Shown: positions 11,324 through 21,454 of the stretch, in pieces
Layout of the letters: every line of letters begins with the position of its first letter
Numbering within the stretch: the first letter of the stretch is position 1
NCBI GenBank assembly: GCA_963971305.1
Contig: OZ020308.1
Span: forward strand, 21,821,838-21,885,837
Length of the DNA: 64,000 bases
Origin: Arcuatula senhousia
Taxonomy: Eukaryota > Mollusca > Bivalvia > Mytilida > Mytilidae
Direction: 5' to 3'
The notes under the pieces: model-generated
Told to the model about the DNA's origin: nothing
The model's input: only the letters and a program-made list of their open reading frames with translations
The model's database searches: none
Position numbers and translations under genes: made by a program

Positions 11324-12240
11324 AAAGATCCGATGGAGTTTAAGTTCAGAAATTTTATACATAAACTAAAAATAAAGATTACTTACTTCAGAATGTCAAA
11401 AAATCTTTTGGAATGTTTATTTGACTTGAAATTTAATATTATCTATCATGGATTGACAAACAATTAGAATAAAGCCTTCAGTCAAGTTTGCAGTTTGTTA
11501 GTGTGACATAGTTTACCCAGCTGTAAAAAGGGATTATAAAGGTGATTGGGGTATTACTTCAACAAAACACTGTACAACTTTTCTCGTACCCTCCGAAAGA
11601 CTAGCATCAATCTTCTAAAGACCAATCTCAAAAATGTTGTCAAGAAAGAGTAAAATGGGTTAACTAAAAAATGATCGAACAACGAACCTTTGTGTTTTTA
11701 TTTTGAGGCATTGAACACTGCATGATCGGCTCTTTTAAGCTTTTGAAAGGTTGTAGATTAGTTTGTTCTTCGGCTTCATTCAAATTTGTACGACTTTCAA
11801 TATCCATTAAATCACTAGTGGATTATAACAAACATCGTCTTCCTGACCGTTAATTAAAATGTTTTAGGTTTGACAATTAGATGTTGAATAAAAGATACTT
11901 CATTATTCGTCTACTTCCTTAATTTCGTAAGGTTTTCAAAATATAAGACCTTGATTTCTAGAAAAGGCCATTTAAAATATTTACTATAATAGACAAAAGT
12001 GAATGCACTAAGAATAGTCTTTACATAAAAAACGATTTCGACCGCTCAAGACTGATACTTATCCTTCTGTTTACGGAAACTATAACAGGATGTTTTGTCA
12101 TTGATAAGTTATTATCTTCTGTAATCTTTTAGCTTCATTGGTTCCCATATGAGAAGCAATTTACCAGATCATCTTAGTGAATTATTTTTAAATTGAATAT
12201 CTCCTGTTTGTGAAGGTTGAAAAAATATAAGCAATTTGTA
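11324..12240. other. AT-rich stretch, nothing recognised
   Basis: No domain-bearing frame and no repeat shared with the rest of the window noticed. Confidence 0.5.
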
Positions 12241-12383
12241 GAAGCAAAGAGGTACCAATGGGGCGGGGCATTTGAGTGTAATAAGTCGAAAAGGGCAAAA
12301 CCGGTAAACACCAACAAGAACAGAACGAGGAAACACAAAACACAAAATCAACCGAACAGATATAAAATAGCGAACTCAAGTTC
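12241..12383 (-). mobile_element. Family C 3'-end fragment (C3)
   Basis: Minus-strand fragment beginning (plus strand) GAAGCAAAGAGGTACCAATG and ending near GCGAACTCAAGT, with internal deletions. 5'-truncated. Confidence 0.7.
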
Positions 12384-12444
12384 ATAAATCTTTTACAATT
12401 CTCGATTTGAACTTCAAATATTATAGTTCCAACTTGACATTTCT

Positions 12445-12484
12445 CGTGCTGCTTGGGAGCAAAGCAATAACTAACTAACTAACT
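12445..12484 (+). mobile_element. Family B 3'-tail fragment (B7)
   Basis: CGTGCTGCTTGGGAGCAAAG, then CAATAACTAACTAACTAACT, matches the last 40 bp of B1. It directly follows TTCCAACTTGACATTTCTC, a single unit of the 21-bp minisatellite found at 14 kb. Confidence 0.7.
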
Positions 12485-12487
12485 CAG

Positions 12488-12665
12488 TACCAATATACGA
12501 TATTGAGATGTGGAATAAGTGTACGCGACACAACAAACACAAACAGCAATTCAAAAAATCACAACGGAAAACAGCAAGCAGTCTTCAACATGACCATAGG
12601 TCACTGCTTACCGTCTTGCATTGGCCCAAGACTTATAATACAATACAAAAGTATCAAAACCAATC
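12488..12665 (+). repeat. Dispersed repeat H, inverted relative to 43125-43300
   Basis: CAATATACGATATTGAGATG, then TGGAATAAGTGTACGCGACA, and later GTCTTGCATTGGCCCAAGAC match the reverse complement of 43125-43300. A shorter relative with GGAATAAGTGTACAAATGGT lies at 23490-23527. No coding function recognised. Confidence 0.5.
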
Positions 12666-12689
12666 CCTAAATCATCAACGAAAGACTCA

Positions 12690-13135
12690 ATTCTTGACAT
12701 AAAACAGTTAACATAGAATGACAAGGACAAACAAAGGCTTTGGCAAAGTTTCCTGGCTTAGGACAGGCACATATAAAATGTGGCGGGGTTAAACTAGTTT
12801 TTTGGATCCAACTTTCCCCCTATTGATAAGCTTGCACAAAGCTACATATAAAACACACTGTAAAACTCAATCGACAAAAGTTCAATTCAACAAGAGAGAA
12901 CCTAAGACAAAATTCTGTACGAAAACAACAAGACAAGGAGGAACTCTCTTGAAAACACTCGAAGAACTATCTAAGAAACATTTATCGATTGATGTAAAAG
13001 AATCAAATACATCAGTTCTAAATCCGACACCCCACGTCAAAACAATGAATGATTAAGAGTTGTATCACCATGCAGAACCGACATACTTGATCGCTGTGGT
13101 GCTTATAAATAATACAGTGGATACAAAGTGAAAAT
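12690..13135 (-). mobile_element. 3' region of a second YIDD-RT subfamily
   Basis: Contains AGGACAGGCACATATAAAATG followed by GGCGGGGTTAAAC, matching in position and sequence the 63.2-63.5 kb region (GGTACAGGCATTTCAAACG, GTGGGTTAAACC) downstream of the right-edge RT frame. It lies directly 3' of the RT C-terminal frame at 13136-14003 on the same strand, so it is probably its 3' untranslated part. Heavily decayed; small frames are incidental. Confidence 0.45.
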
Positions 13136-14003
13136 TTAACGTTTTAAAGTTACTATCAAGCTATCAATATTTCTGCCAAAACATACCAAATGCAAAGATT
13201 TTACTAAAACATTGAATTCGTATCCTTTTTTCAAAAGGTTTTTAAGCCAGTTTTTAATTTCCATAAGGTTGTTTTTGAATTTTTGTGCTTTATAAACTAC
13301 ATTGCTATAAAAGTCAGGATGAGATATTCCTTTAACAATCAGAAATCTACGTGTACAATCAAATTTTTCGATGAGATGTCCATATTTATGTGCAAATTTT
13401 GTAAAAGATTTGGTCCCGTGCGGGGCCCGGGTGGCGAATAGGCCCGCAGCAACACCTAGCTTGTCGTAAGAGGCGACTAAGGGTCTTGGGATTCTGACGT
13501 CGGGTCAGTGCTCAGCCCACAGAGCGACCAAGTGTGTACCCTAGGTGGCTGAATAGGGTAGCCCTCGTCCGCGGGGGTTGTCAGGTCTATAATACGGAAA
13601 CCCTGACCGCCGACCATAGTGGGCCAACGTGTGTGGAGAGTGCCACGCTTCATGCACGTAAAAGACCCCTTTGTGGACCGCCCAGTAGTGCACCACATAG
13701 GCTAAATTTTCCGCCCCTACCCACCTCTCCCCTTTTTCCTGTGGTTCTTCAAAATTTACCGGTCCTTTGTTTCCCACCCCATCTCCATATTTCATTTATC
13801 ATCATCATTTCATGTTCATTTTATCATCCTTTTCATGTTCATCGCCTGTAAATAACCTATATAACGTTGCACGGGCGTAAAACACCAACTCACTCACTCA
13901 CTGTAAAAGATTTGACTAATTTGTGGTAACGGTAACCTTGTTTTAGCAATTTTTCTGTAATAAAACGGTTTTTATCATTAAAATCAGACACATCACTGCA
14001 AAG
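13136..14003 (-). pseudogene. RT C-terminal frame interrupted by family A element A1
   Basis: The minus strand reads DFNDKNRFITEKLLKQGYRY from about 13990. The frame then continues past the A1 insertion (13413-13914, counting one target duplication) as KFAHKYGHLIEKFDCTRRFL, ISHPDFYSNVVYKAQKF and NWLKNLLKKGYEF, to a stop at 13136-13138. The LLKQGYRYHKL...F block is the C-terminal part of the same broad RT family as C1 and the 63.5 kb frame. No stop is seen in the remaining coding part other than the insertion. The N-terminal RT motifs are absent; the minisatellite at 13997 abuts the broken end. Confidence 0.65.
13413..13901 (+). mobile_element. Family A non-autonomous retroelement, full length (A1)
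   Basis: 489-bp element. The head is GTCCCGTGCGGGGCCCGGGT (contains CCCG-TG-CGGG), followed by GGCGAATAGGCCCGC. The body carries GACCGCCGACCATAGTGGGC and two TTCATGTTCAT motifs. The 3' end is TTGCACGGGCGTAAAACACC followed by an ACTCACTCACTC tail. It is flanked by a perfect 13-bp target-site duplication TGTAAAAGATTTG (13400-13412 and 13902-13914). There is no protein: the matching frames seen in several copies, on both strands, simply reflect young near-identical sequence. TGGCGAATAGG resembles a Pol III A box, but no B box can be supported. Inserted in an RT reading frame. Confidence 0.9.
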
Positions 14004-14650
14004 TTGACATTTCTTAGCTCCAAGTTGACTTTTCTCACTTCAATGTTGACTCAGTGAGTTTTTGTTTTAAGCCTTTGCAACGCTATATAGGTTATTTAAG
14101 GGCTATGAACGTTAAAGGGATGATAAAATGAACATGGAATGATGATGATAAACGAAATATGGGGTTGGTGGGAAACAAATGAACAGAAAATTTTGAATAC
14201 CACAGGAAAAGGGTAGAGGTGGGAAAGGGCGGAAAATTTAGCCTATGTGTTGCACTTTTTGGCGGTTCATAAATGGGTCTTTTACGTGTATGATGAATGG
14301 CACCCGCCACACACGTTGGCCCACTATGGTCAGCGGTCAGTGTTTCCGTATTATAGACCTGACAATCCCGCGGACGAGGGCCACACAATTCAGCCACCTA
14401 GGGTACATACTTGGTCGCTCTGTGGGCTGAGCACTGACACGACGTCAGGCTCCCAATGCCTCTAGTCGCCTTTAACGACAAGCTAGGCTCTGCTGTGGGC
14501 CTATACGCCACCAAAGCCCCGTATGGGACCGCTTCCAAGTTGACATTTCTTAGTTCCAAGTTGACAGTTCTCACTTCCAAGTTGAGATTTCTCACTTCTA
14601 AGTTGGCATTTCTTACTTCAAAGTAGACATTTTTCACTTCCAACTTTTCT
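13997..14650. repeat. 21-bp minisatellite split by A2
   Basis: Units such as AAGTTGACATTTCTTAGCTCC, exactly 21 bp, occur at 13997-14050 (about 2.5 units) and 14533-14650 (about 5.5 units), with A2 between them. Because 21 is divisible by three the minus strand translates as a seven-residue repeat (EVRNLNL-like). No start, domain or flanking coding evidence suggests it is expressed. A single related unit precedes B7 at 12427. Confidence 0.8.
14051..14529 (-). mobile_element. Family A element, older full-length copy (A2)
   Basis: Minus-strand A copy with the tail reduced to TCAGTGAG and substitutions throughout (head ends GTATGGGAC instead of GCACGGGAC). Flanks CTTCAATGTTGAC (left) and CTTCCAAGTTGAC (right, 14532-14544) agree at 11 of 13 positions, but both are minisatellite units, so the target duplication is ambiguous. 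Older than A1, A3 and A4. Confidence 0.85.
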
Positions 14651-14664
14651 CAACCTGTTTTGAT

Positions 14665-15265
14665 GCTGCGGCAAGATGAAACTGATTTAGAGTTAAGAAT
14701 CTCCATCAGTTCTTTTTATTTCTTCAGGATCCACATTTGATCGACACTATTTCTAGAATAACAACAATCGTAATATTCTGGAGACCGGATTTTATTGCCG
14801 CCAGTAATGGAAGTAAATAGAACTGAAAGAGGTTAAGTAGTACATTTTGATAACACTGCAATTAAGAGCTGTTTGTATGATTTTTTGTGTAATTGAGGAA
14901 TTTCGATACAGGGATGGAATGTCATCATTGTTAGCACCAACAGAGAGCCCAAAAGAGGAAATGGCAGATTTGTGATTTTCAATAATTTCCTCCCTAGACA
15001 GTGTTGTAGCTGTGTGTGTGGTACCAACCCCTTATTCTGCTGTCAATATAATGTTTCTTTCACACAAACATGATGAATGTTGGTGATTTGTCTGCAGGTA
15101 CAATAACATATGTGTTATGTAAGGTGGACTGTGATTTTGCTTCATCTACGTTTGCTCATTGAGCCCGTGAAATCTGATGCTTTTCAAAATCAATGACCTC
15201 ACAGCAATAAACAATTCGACAAAACGTCATTTTCTTTCTCCTGTTCTTTCTTTGTCCACTTTATG
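14665..15265 (-). pseudogene. Degenerate YIDD-RT N-terminal fragment (C4)
   Basis: Parallels 9690-10250 of C1 segment by segment (plus-strand landmarks AGATGAAACTGATTTAGAG, TCCATCAGTTCTTT, CAACAATCGTAATATTCTGG, ATACAGGGATGGAATGTC, GGCAGATTTGTGATT, TCTGCAGGTACA). It encodes decayed upstream RT blocks, including the GVNQMWI-type region. A 60-bp AT-rich segment interrupts it near 14805-14860. It carries no YIDD motif. Confidence 0.75.
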
Positions 15266-15534
15266 GCATAGTCTTCAAGTGAATCCATAATTGTTTAAAA
15301 TTACCGCTCCAGATGCTGGATTACAGACAAATTAATTGTTTTGTTGTAAAACTATATTTTACGAGTGTAAATGTGGTTCAAGAGTCCACAATCAACCATA
15401 ATAAATTTTCTAACTTCAAAGTTCAACTATTCTCTTTTTCAACATTCATCAATCAGATTTTTTAGTTTAATATTTAATCATAATCATGTTCAACGTTTAA
15501 CATTCAAAATTAGTCTGGTTTAACGTTAAGAAGT

Positions 15535-15895
15535 TTTACGGAAGAAATCATGTGCTTAAAAACAAATACGAGTTTTCTCAGATGAGCGCAGGTGTTACTT
15601 TGAGATGAGTGCAGGTGTTGCTTTGGCATAGATGTTAATTAATCTTATCCTTACCGGATTTGACCAACACGATTATGTATAAGCAGGCAGGAACTGCTTA
15701 CTCATCTGAAGCACATCAGTTGACTCTAGTTTCGAATTGAGCTCATGTTGCTAATTGCGGTTTGGTTAACATGTGGGTTTTTTTTTCTATTTGTTTTGTG
15801 TTTTGATTAGTTGTGGTCATTTTGTGTCTACCGAATTTGTCCATATTTTTGGATTAACGATATATGATTGTTCCTTTGGTACATCTTCACTTTTT
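15535..15895 (+). mobile_element. Family C 3'-end fragment with RT tail (C5)
   Basis: Starts in the last RT codons (TTTTACGGAAGAAATCATGTGC, as in 62.7 kb), passes a locally duplicated GATGAGYGCAGGTGTT, and runs through CAGGAACTGCTTACTC to CCTTTGGTACATCTTC. Diverged. Confidence 0.7.
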
Positions 15896-16290
15896 TCAAC
15901 ATTCAGAACTTTCTTAGTACAATATTGCACCCGAGGTCCCCTAGAATTTTGGTTAAATTCGGCAAACTAGCGATTGGAGCGAAAACAATGATATATAACG
16001 ATTTTCAGAAAAAAATTCTTGGCACTTTTATACATATCTTTTATCTGAAAATCCTTATACATCAGTGTTTCCTCTTAAAACGCTACTCAGTCATATTTAA
16101 CTTGAATTTGGTGTGTATTGAGCATATGAAATGCAATTGTGCAATCTACCAGGATATTTTTTCCAACAAAAATGTGGTAGCACGGCCCTTTCAATTAAGA
16201 ATTGAGAGGGGTCGGGGTCAACAACTTTTTTGCAGTCAAAAACAAACTTTTAGAATTAAAATTAGTTATTCTTTTCTCCCTAACCTTGGG
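15896..16290. other. Unannotated stretch
   Basis: AT-rich. A plus-strand frame overlaps here (15868-16293) but has no recognisable domain and begins inside a C fragment. Confidence 0.4.
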
Positions 16291-16500
16291 TAAGAAGAAG
16301 AGATACCTATTGGGCACACGAAAAGGCAGAAACAAAATCGAGAACGGGACAAAAAACAAACAACATGTTAAACACGGAAACACAAAAACTTCTAGATATC
16401 AATTAACAACGAGTGAACTCGTGTACTCTAAAAAAGTAATCAGTTCCTGCTAGATATAGCACACCCGTCGTGTTGCCAACAGTCAATTCAGTAATGTAGA
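16291..16500 (-). mobile_element. Family C 3'-end fragment (C6)
   Basis: Minus-strand fragment with AGATACCTATTGGG...CGAGAACGGGACAAAAAAC, CAGTTCCTGCTAGATATAGC and ACACCCGTCGTGTTGCCAAC. Diverged and internally deleted. Confidence 0.7.
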
Positions 16501-16630
16501 GCATTGTAGGTTCTACTTTACTCCCATACGTGGGTAAAGTCGGGCAGTGTTGCCTACTTCAGGGAACCAAACGGGTTTTATTCCTGCCGAAACATACAGC
16601 AGTGTTTTTATCGTCCGAGGACCATTCCAG

Positions 16631-16783
16631 AAAGAAGCAGAGGTACCAATGGGGTATCCGAATGTCAACAGTCCGAAAGGGCAGAGACTAAACCAGTAAA
16701 CACAAACAAGAACGGGACAAAAACAGACAACACGTAAAACATGGAAACACAAAACAACTGAATATCAATCAACAACGCGAACA
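16631..16783 (-). mobile_element. Family C 3'-end fragment (C7), little diverged
   Basis: AGAAGCAGAGGTACCAATGG through AATCAACAACGCGAAC, about 150 bp, close to the C1 and C2 sequence. Cut at the 5' side. Confidence 0.8.
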
Positions 16784-17512
16784 TTGAGTACTCGTGTGGT
16801 TTGACGTCAGATTATCGTATTGTGGCATGACAATTACCTTATTCAACTTTCTGGGGCACACTTAAATTCACAGTCCTTCAGTTTTCAAAGAGCCCGAATA
16901 GTTATCGACGTATTGGACGCTCTTAAGTGGACGTACTCCGAAAAAAAAATGTGAATTGTTTGTGGACCAACTTTCATAAAAATAAAACTGAAACAAACTT
17001 TTATTTGGAATATCAAATTGTTTATGGAATTAAAATTTGATTAACAACAATATTATGTGGGCAGCTTCCATAAGTCGTATCGACTGTTGTATAATTACAA
17101 TGTATATATGAGAGTTATGTAAGTCATTTGGACTACTTATTACCTTGTGTTACCTTAAAACTGATAATTTATCACATTTTGAAATGTTTTGGCGATAATT
17201 TATCACGATTTCGATAATTAACTATGATGCTTTATTTATTCAGACTCTTTATGGTTCAGGATGGCAATGTGTTAATGGTTGCATTAATTCTGAGGTATTG
17301 ATTAAAGTCATTAGGCAATGACACGTAATTCATCCAGTTACTTGACAATAGGCTACGATTATCTACGATTTAGATGAATAGACCCTTTATCGTCCAAATA
17401 TGAAATTTAGTTTAACACAATTTTTAACAACCAACAAAAGATCACAATCTATTCCAGTTTTTCAGACATTTACTTAAGCATGTCAAACAACAAATTATTA
17501 AATAAGGATCGA
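16784..17512. other. AT-rich stretch, nothing recognised
   Basis: Contains a local echo GATAATTTATCACATTTTG / GATAATTTATCACGATTTC near 17163-17212 and nothing else of note. Confidence 0.5.
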
Positions 17513-17976
17513 AGTTAGTTAGTTAGTTAGTTATTGCTTTACTCCCAAGCAGCACCATTACGGCTATTTCCGGGAGATGAACATGAAAATGGTGATACAA
17601 TGAACATGAAATGATGATGAAGTGGAGAAAATGGGGACACAAGGCCAATCGGGTAGGAGAGTTTTGACTGCCACTGGAAAAAGGAGTGTTGGGTAGGGAC
17701 GGGAAATTTAGCCTCCTGCATGGGGATCCTACGGGTCCTACTCTTACCGAGACCTGCAGCAGGGTTCTTTAACGTGCGAGGAACGTGACATTTTTACCAA
17801 CACGGTGCACCACTATGGTTTGCGGTCAGGTTTTCCGCATTATCGCCTGACGACCCCGCATCTCTCGATGTCAGGGCTGCCCCATTCAACCACCTGGGGC
17901 ACACATCCCAGTCGCTTTGTGGGCAAAGCGTCCTGACCCGATGTCAGGTTTCTGAGCGCTCTTTAGTGGACTTTTA
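17513..17976 (-). mobile_element. Family B retroelement, 5'-truncated (B3)
   Basis: Starts (plus strand) with GTTAGTTAGTTAGTTAGTTA, the reverse complement of the AACT tail, and runs through TTGCTTTACTCCCAAGCAGC to GAGCGCTCTTTAGTGGACTTTT. The last about 60 bp of the head are missing. Sequence close to B1. No clear target duplication found. Confidence 0.85.
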
Positions 17977-19127
17977 GAGAGAATTAATTTCACAAGAGGT
18001 AGAATGAGGCCGACGTATGAGCAAATAAATAAGAATTAAAAGAAGATACTCTTATAGCAAAGATATCATGGCCTTCCTAATTTACCTCCCAGCACAAAAT
18101 ACTTGAAATATACGTTTGAAGTAATGAATACAATTGAAAAGGTCGTGTTAAATTTTGTGAAAATCAAAAAGTTTTGATAAGAAACAATAAAAAATAGGGT
18201 TATAAACGATTTTTCCTTTATCAAGAAAAACTCAGTGTCAAACATAATTTTCTTAAGTGATTTTAGACTCGAAATGTATTTTTCAGATTTGTTTGAATTC
18301 GAACTAGAACTTAGTGTTATTAAACTTAATATATGTAGCTCTGTCGTTTTGTTATTAAATGCTTGGAGAATTTTCAAGTTATCCATCAGAAACCGAGGAA
18401 TAGACGGACGGACACCAAAAGAAAAGGTTGTTTTCATTCAAGGCCTCGCAACTTTCGTGTTGCGGGATATAAGAATTGCCATTACGGGGAAAACGTTTGC
18501 GACAAAACTTGTGTAGAATATCTTGGCTATAAGCAGCAACTGCATAAAGCATAAAATTTAACGATTTTCTTCACAAATTACCTGTCTTTCAATTTCATTG
18601 AAACCTAGAGACGTAGGTTCTTGCAGTATTTTGTTTTAAACACATGTGCTTGAGACAATTATAAACCCATGAGTTATGATATTCTCAGCATGTGCTCAGT
18701 ATATGTACATTGTATATCCATATATCTAATGTCCACAAGTTCTAGAAAAAATTCCAAACAATAAATGTATTTGGGGGGGATACAAAAAATAAATTAAAAA
18801 ACACAGTTTGCATTCTTAAAATGATTGCGAAGGACAATTTTGGAATTTGCTTTCTTGATTCAAAATAAGCAATACGTAATGGAACAAATTTACTAGATAA
18901 CAAAACGCAAATATTGCTGATAAAAAAATTCCCAACAAATCGGCGACGTACAACATCAAAAAAAGACTCTCGACGTGCGCAGGTACCTATCTACTTGAGA
19001 ATTAAAATCCGAAAATGTTGTTCTAGGTTTAAGCATTTTCCTAAATCATTATCTTTTTACCCAAACGACCCTATTCTCTTTGAAATTTAAAAGTCTGTAA
19101 AGCAAACAATTTTCTAACACACAATGG
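17977..19127. other. Unannotated stretch
   Basis: Minus-strand frame 18066-18437 (123 codons) and plus-strand frame 18235-18516 (93 codons) overlap each other. Neither shows a domain I recognise, and composition is AT-rich. A GACGGACGGACACC scrap at 18403 resembles the microsatellite of the P elements. Confidence 0.4.
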
Positions 19128-19400
19128 TGGATTTCTATCTCTCAAATGAGTGCAGATGTTTGTTTGTCGTAGAAAATTTGTTTTGTCTTCCTTTACCGGA
19201 TTTAACACACTGAATTGGAAATTTGGAACACGACGGGTGTGCTATAGCAGGAAGGATCCGCTTAAATTTCGGGGCACCTGAGTTCACTCTCGTACCGACT
19301 TGATTCGCGTTGTTGATTTATTTTGTGTTTTGTGTTTCTTCGTGCTTTTTTTGTTCGTGTTTACCATTTTCGTCGTTGCTCTTTCGGAATTTTAAAAGAA
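19128..19400 (+). mobile_element. Family C 3'-end fragment with RT C-terminus (C8)
   Basis: Begins GGATTTCTATCTCTCAAATG (last RT codons) and continues AGTGCAGATG, CCTTTACCGGATTTAACAC, GGGTGTGCTATAGCAGG, GGGGCACCTGAGTTCACTC, to CTCTTTCGGAATTTT. Diverged; the terminal CCTCTGCTTCT is missing. Confidence 0.75.
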
Positions 19401-19798
19401 GTCTAGAAAAAAGTTTCATGCTTTAGTAAGACAAATTTACAGTTTTTGTGCATTAAACTTAAAACAAAGAAATTTTAGCGCAGTAACATCAAGCTAAACT
19501 AAATAAAGAATTTCAATTTAAAATGTTGCTTCTAAGAGACATGGATTCTTCACCCATTCTGACATTATGATTAAAAATGTACAATGTAGATGGACCAAAG
19601 TCAAAAATTGGCAGGATTGACCTAAAATCAGACTTTGGGATTCGAGATCATATGCTATATGCTGCATATCAAATACCAAGAGGCTGATTAAAGTAGGAGC
19701 TAGGAAAATAGTTGCTAAATAGTTTCCCCGCGAGCTTGCACTCGATGTTCATCATTTTATAACCCGTAAAAAGTAATTAAACATAATTGTATAAATAC

Positions 19799-19969
19799 CT
19801 ATGATGATAAGATAGGCGACGACTGTGTAGTCCTCCCATGGTAAAAGTTTGGACTTGAGTAAATCTTCACTTATATAATCCAGGTCCGTCGTCTGTTCAC
19901 ATTTACTTAAATTCCCATCACAGTTACAACACTTTACTTCATTAAACATAGTTCTTCTTGGAAATACAA
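19799..19969 (-). CDS. Possible single exon of an unidentified membrane protein
   Basis: On the minus strand a frame runs from after CACTACAG (acceptor-like) to before GTATTT (donor-like, after ATCATCATAG). It is 171 nt, phase 1 at both ends, so it could be spliced in or out without shifting the frame. It encodes about 57 residues with a cysteine cluster (CCNCDGNLSKC), acidic residues and then LLPWEDYTVVAYLIII, resembling the start of a membrane segment. WEDYTV followed by a hydrophobic run vaguely recalls the first helix of SLC5-type transporters, but no neighbouring exon is visible. It may be chance. Confidence 0.2.
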
Positions 19970-19999
19970 CTGTAGTGTAAAACAATTAGTTCTCTACTA

Positions 20000-20754
20000 G
20001 TATTTAATATGTATATCAATATATAATCTTAGGAAATCAAAATAACATTTGTCCCTGTCATTGCTGAACTTCTATGTCATCGCCAGTTTCCACAAATTAA
20101 AATAAATCATAATGTTGGTGTTCATTCAGACATGTGCTACTCTATCTCGTGTATCAATGCCATGTTATTTTAGAAGAAAATTATCCAGCTGTAATTAGTC
20201 ATTTTATTAACAACGAATCTTTTTTGTCTCGATCAATTGCTAAGCTAAAGGCATCTCTATTTTCTATTGGTGGAATGGTTATGCTGATATTATACTCCAG
20301 AAGGAATTGCACTGTAAGAAATTTCTGAATAGCAAGCAATCAAGACTAGACACGCTATTAAATGTATAAGTTTTTGTAGGTATTATAGTAACGGTTAGAA
20401 GATGCTAAATGTCTAAAACACGAATCTAAGACAAGAAATAAGTCCCAAAACAAAACAAAAAAGTGAAAAAAAAAATTATTACAAAATATACTTGGACAAC
20501 GGATAGAGTAGACAACAAATAATCCAAGCGGAGTGGACAATTTCACATCATTAAGCATCACAATAGACTAAACTAGGTACAAATATTAAAAGGACACGGA
20601 CTGAACAAGGCAAAAAAAAAACGTCTAACTTTTCACTTTTATTGCATATTGCAATCTTATAGTCATGTATTCTAAACAAAAAATAAAGAGTCGTTTCGGT
20701 GAGTTTTACACCTTAGCTGATGATGAGAAAACAAAGGAATTGTAAATTTTTAAG
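20000..20754. other. AT-rich stretch, nothing recognised
   Basis: Short frames on both strands without domains. Confidence 0.5.
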
Positions 20755-20940
20755 ACCAAAGGAGAGGTTGACAGGAGATGAAATAATAGCATGTGTTGTA
20801 CATTCATGAAAGGCAACACACGGGTCTTTTAAACATGTAAAGCATGACACTTTCAATGTAAGGTCAGTGGTCACCTTTTTCGTATTATGACATGAGAATT
20901 CCCAAGCACTATGGCTACCTTACACACTCCTTTACAGTAG
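20755..20940 (-). mobile_element. Ancient family A fragment (A10)
   Basis: Plus-strand landmarks follow the order of inverted A: GGAGAGGTTGACAGG, GGGTCTTTTAAACATGTAAAGC, TAAGGTCAGTGGTCACC, CGTATTATGACATGAGAATT, CTATGGCTACCTTACAC. Heavily diverged, both ends lost. Confidence 0.55.
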
Positions 20941-21224
20941 GCTAACCCACCCCGATAAAAAAGGTCCGGATTATCCAACTTGTATGAATTACATCAACAC
21001 TGAAGATTCTGGGTGAATACATGTATATTATCGAAATTATGCCATGATTGGTCATGAAAATATAAAATTATCTGTCGTTATCATAAAGAGAAATTGACTC
21101 GATTTGTTATAAAACCAGCTAAGGTGAAAACAAACTTTTTTAAACTGAAGGATAGAAGAAGTATTAAGGCTAGACTATAACCAAAGTGGTTGAGTAATAT
21201 AATCTCGTACATGCGAGTATTTAA

Positions 21225-21300
21225 AGATTTATTATAAAGAGAGCAAGGGTCAAAAAGTGGTCATTGAAAACAAGCACGGAAAGCATGGGACTGTGATTAG
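21225..21300 (+). repeat. Short repeat shared with 55838-55910
   Basis: AAAGAGAGCAAGGGTCAAAA, then GTGGTCATTGAAAACAAGCA and GGACTGTGATTAG, parallel 55838-55910 (AAGAGAGCCAGGAGTCAAAA, AGGTAATTAAAAAGAAGCAT, GGAACAGTGATTG). In one frame both read like basic peptide (K.H.GK.GTVI). It could be the N-terminal part of the transposase that follows, unproven. Confidence 0.35.
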
Positions 21301-21309
21301 TGTACGGAA

Positions 21310-21450
21310 GTGCCACAGCAGCGCAAAGCTTGTCCGTGAAAGTCCACTAAAGAGCGCTCAGAAACCTGAGGTGAGGTGAGGTGAGGCCACTTTGCCCCCA
21401 TGCGACTAGGATGTGTGCCACAGGTGATTGAATTCGGCTTTACATTGTTA
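21310..21450 (+). mobile_element. Family B 5'-region fragment (B5)
   Basis: CAGCAGCGCAAAGCTTGTCC, AGTCCACTAAAGAGCGCTCAG and GGATGTGTGCCACAGGTG match B1 1645-1760. ACATCGGGTCAGG is replaced by GAGGTGAGGTGAGGTGAGG, a local (GAGGT)n expansion. The 3' part is lost. Confidence 0.7.
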
Positions 21451-21454
21451 GAGA

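Noticed and set aside
13477..13851. Recurring 73-105 codon frames on both strands of every family A copy (also 24256-24574, 26928-27302, 29214-29591, 33133-33504, 14092-14465)
   Set aside because: They coincide exactly with near-identical young repeat copies, overlap on both strands, break in older copies and show no domain. They are by-products of GC-rich repeat sequence, not genes.
13413..13901. Family A as a tRNA-derived SINE
   Set aside because: TGGCGAATAGG resembles an A box, but I find no B box at a suitable distance and no tRNA-like fold. Left as an untyped SINE-like element.
14398..14643. Heptad-repeat protein (EVRNLNL) on the minus strand
   Set aside because: Direct consequence of a 21-bp minisatellite running into family A sequence; no independent coding evidence.
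18066..18516. Overlapping 123- and 93-codon frames on opposite strands
   Set aside because: AT-rich, mutually overlapping, no domain or splice evidence; kept as unannotated.
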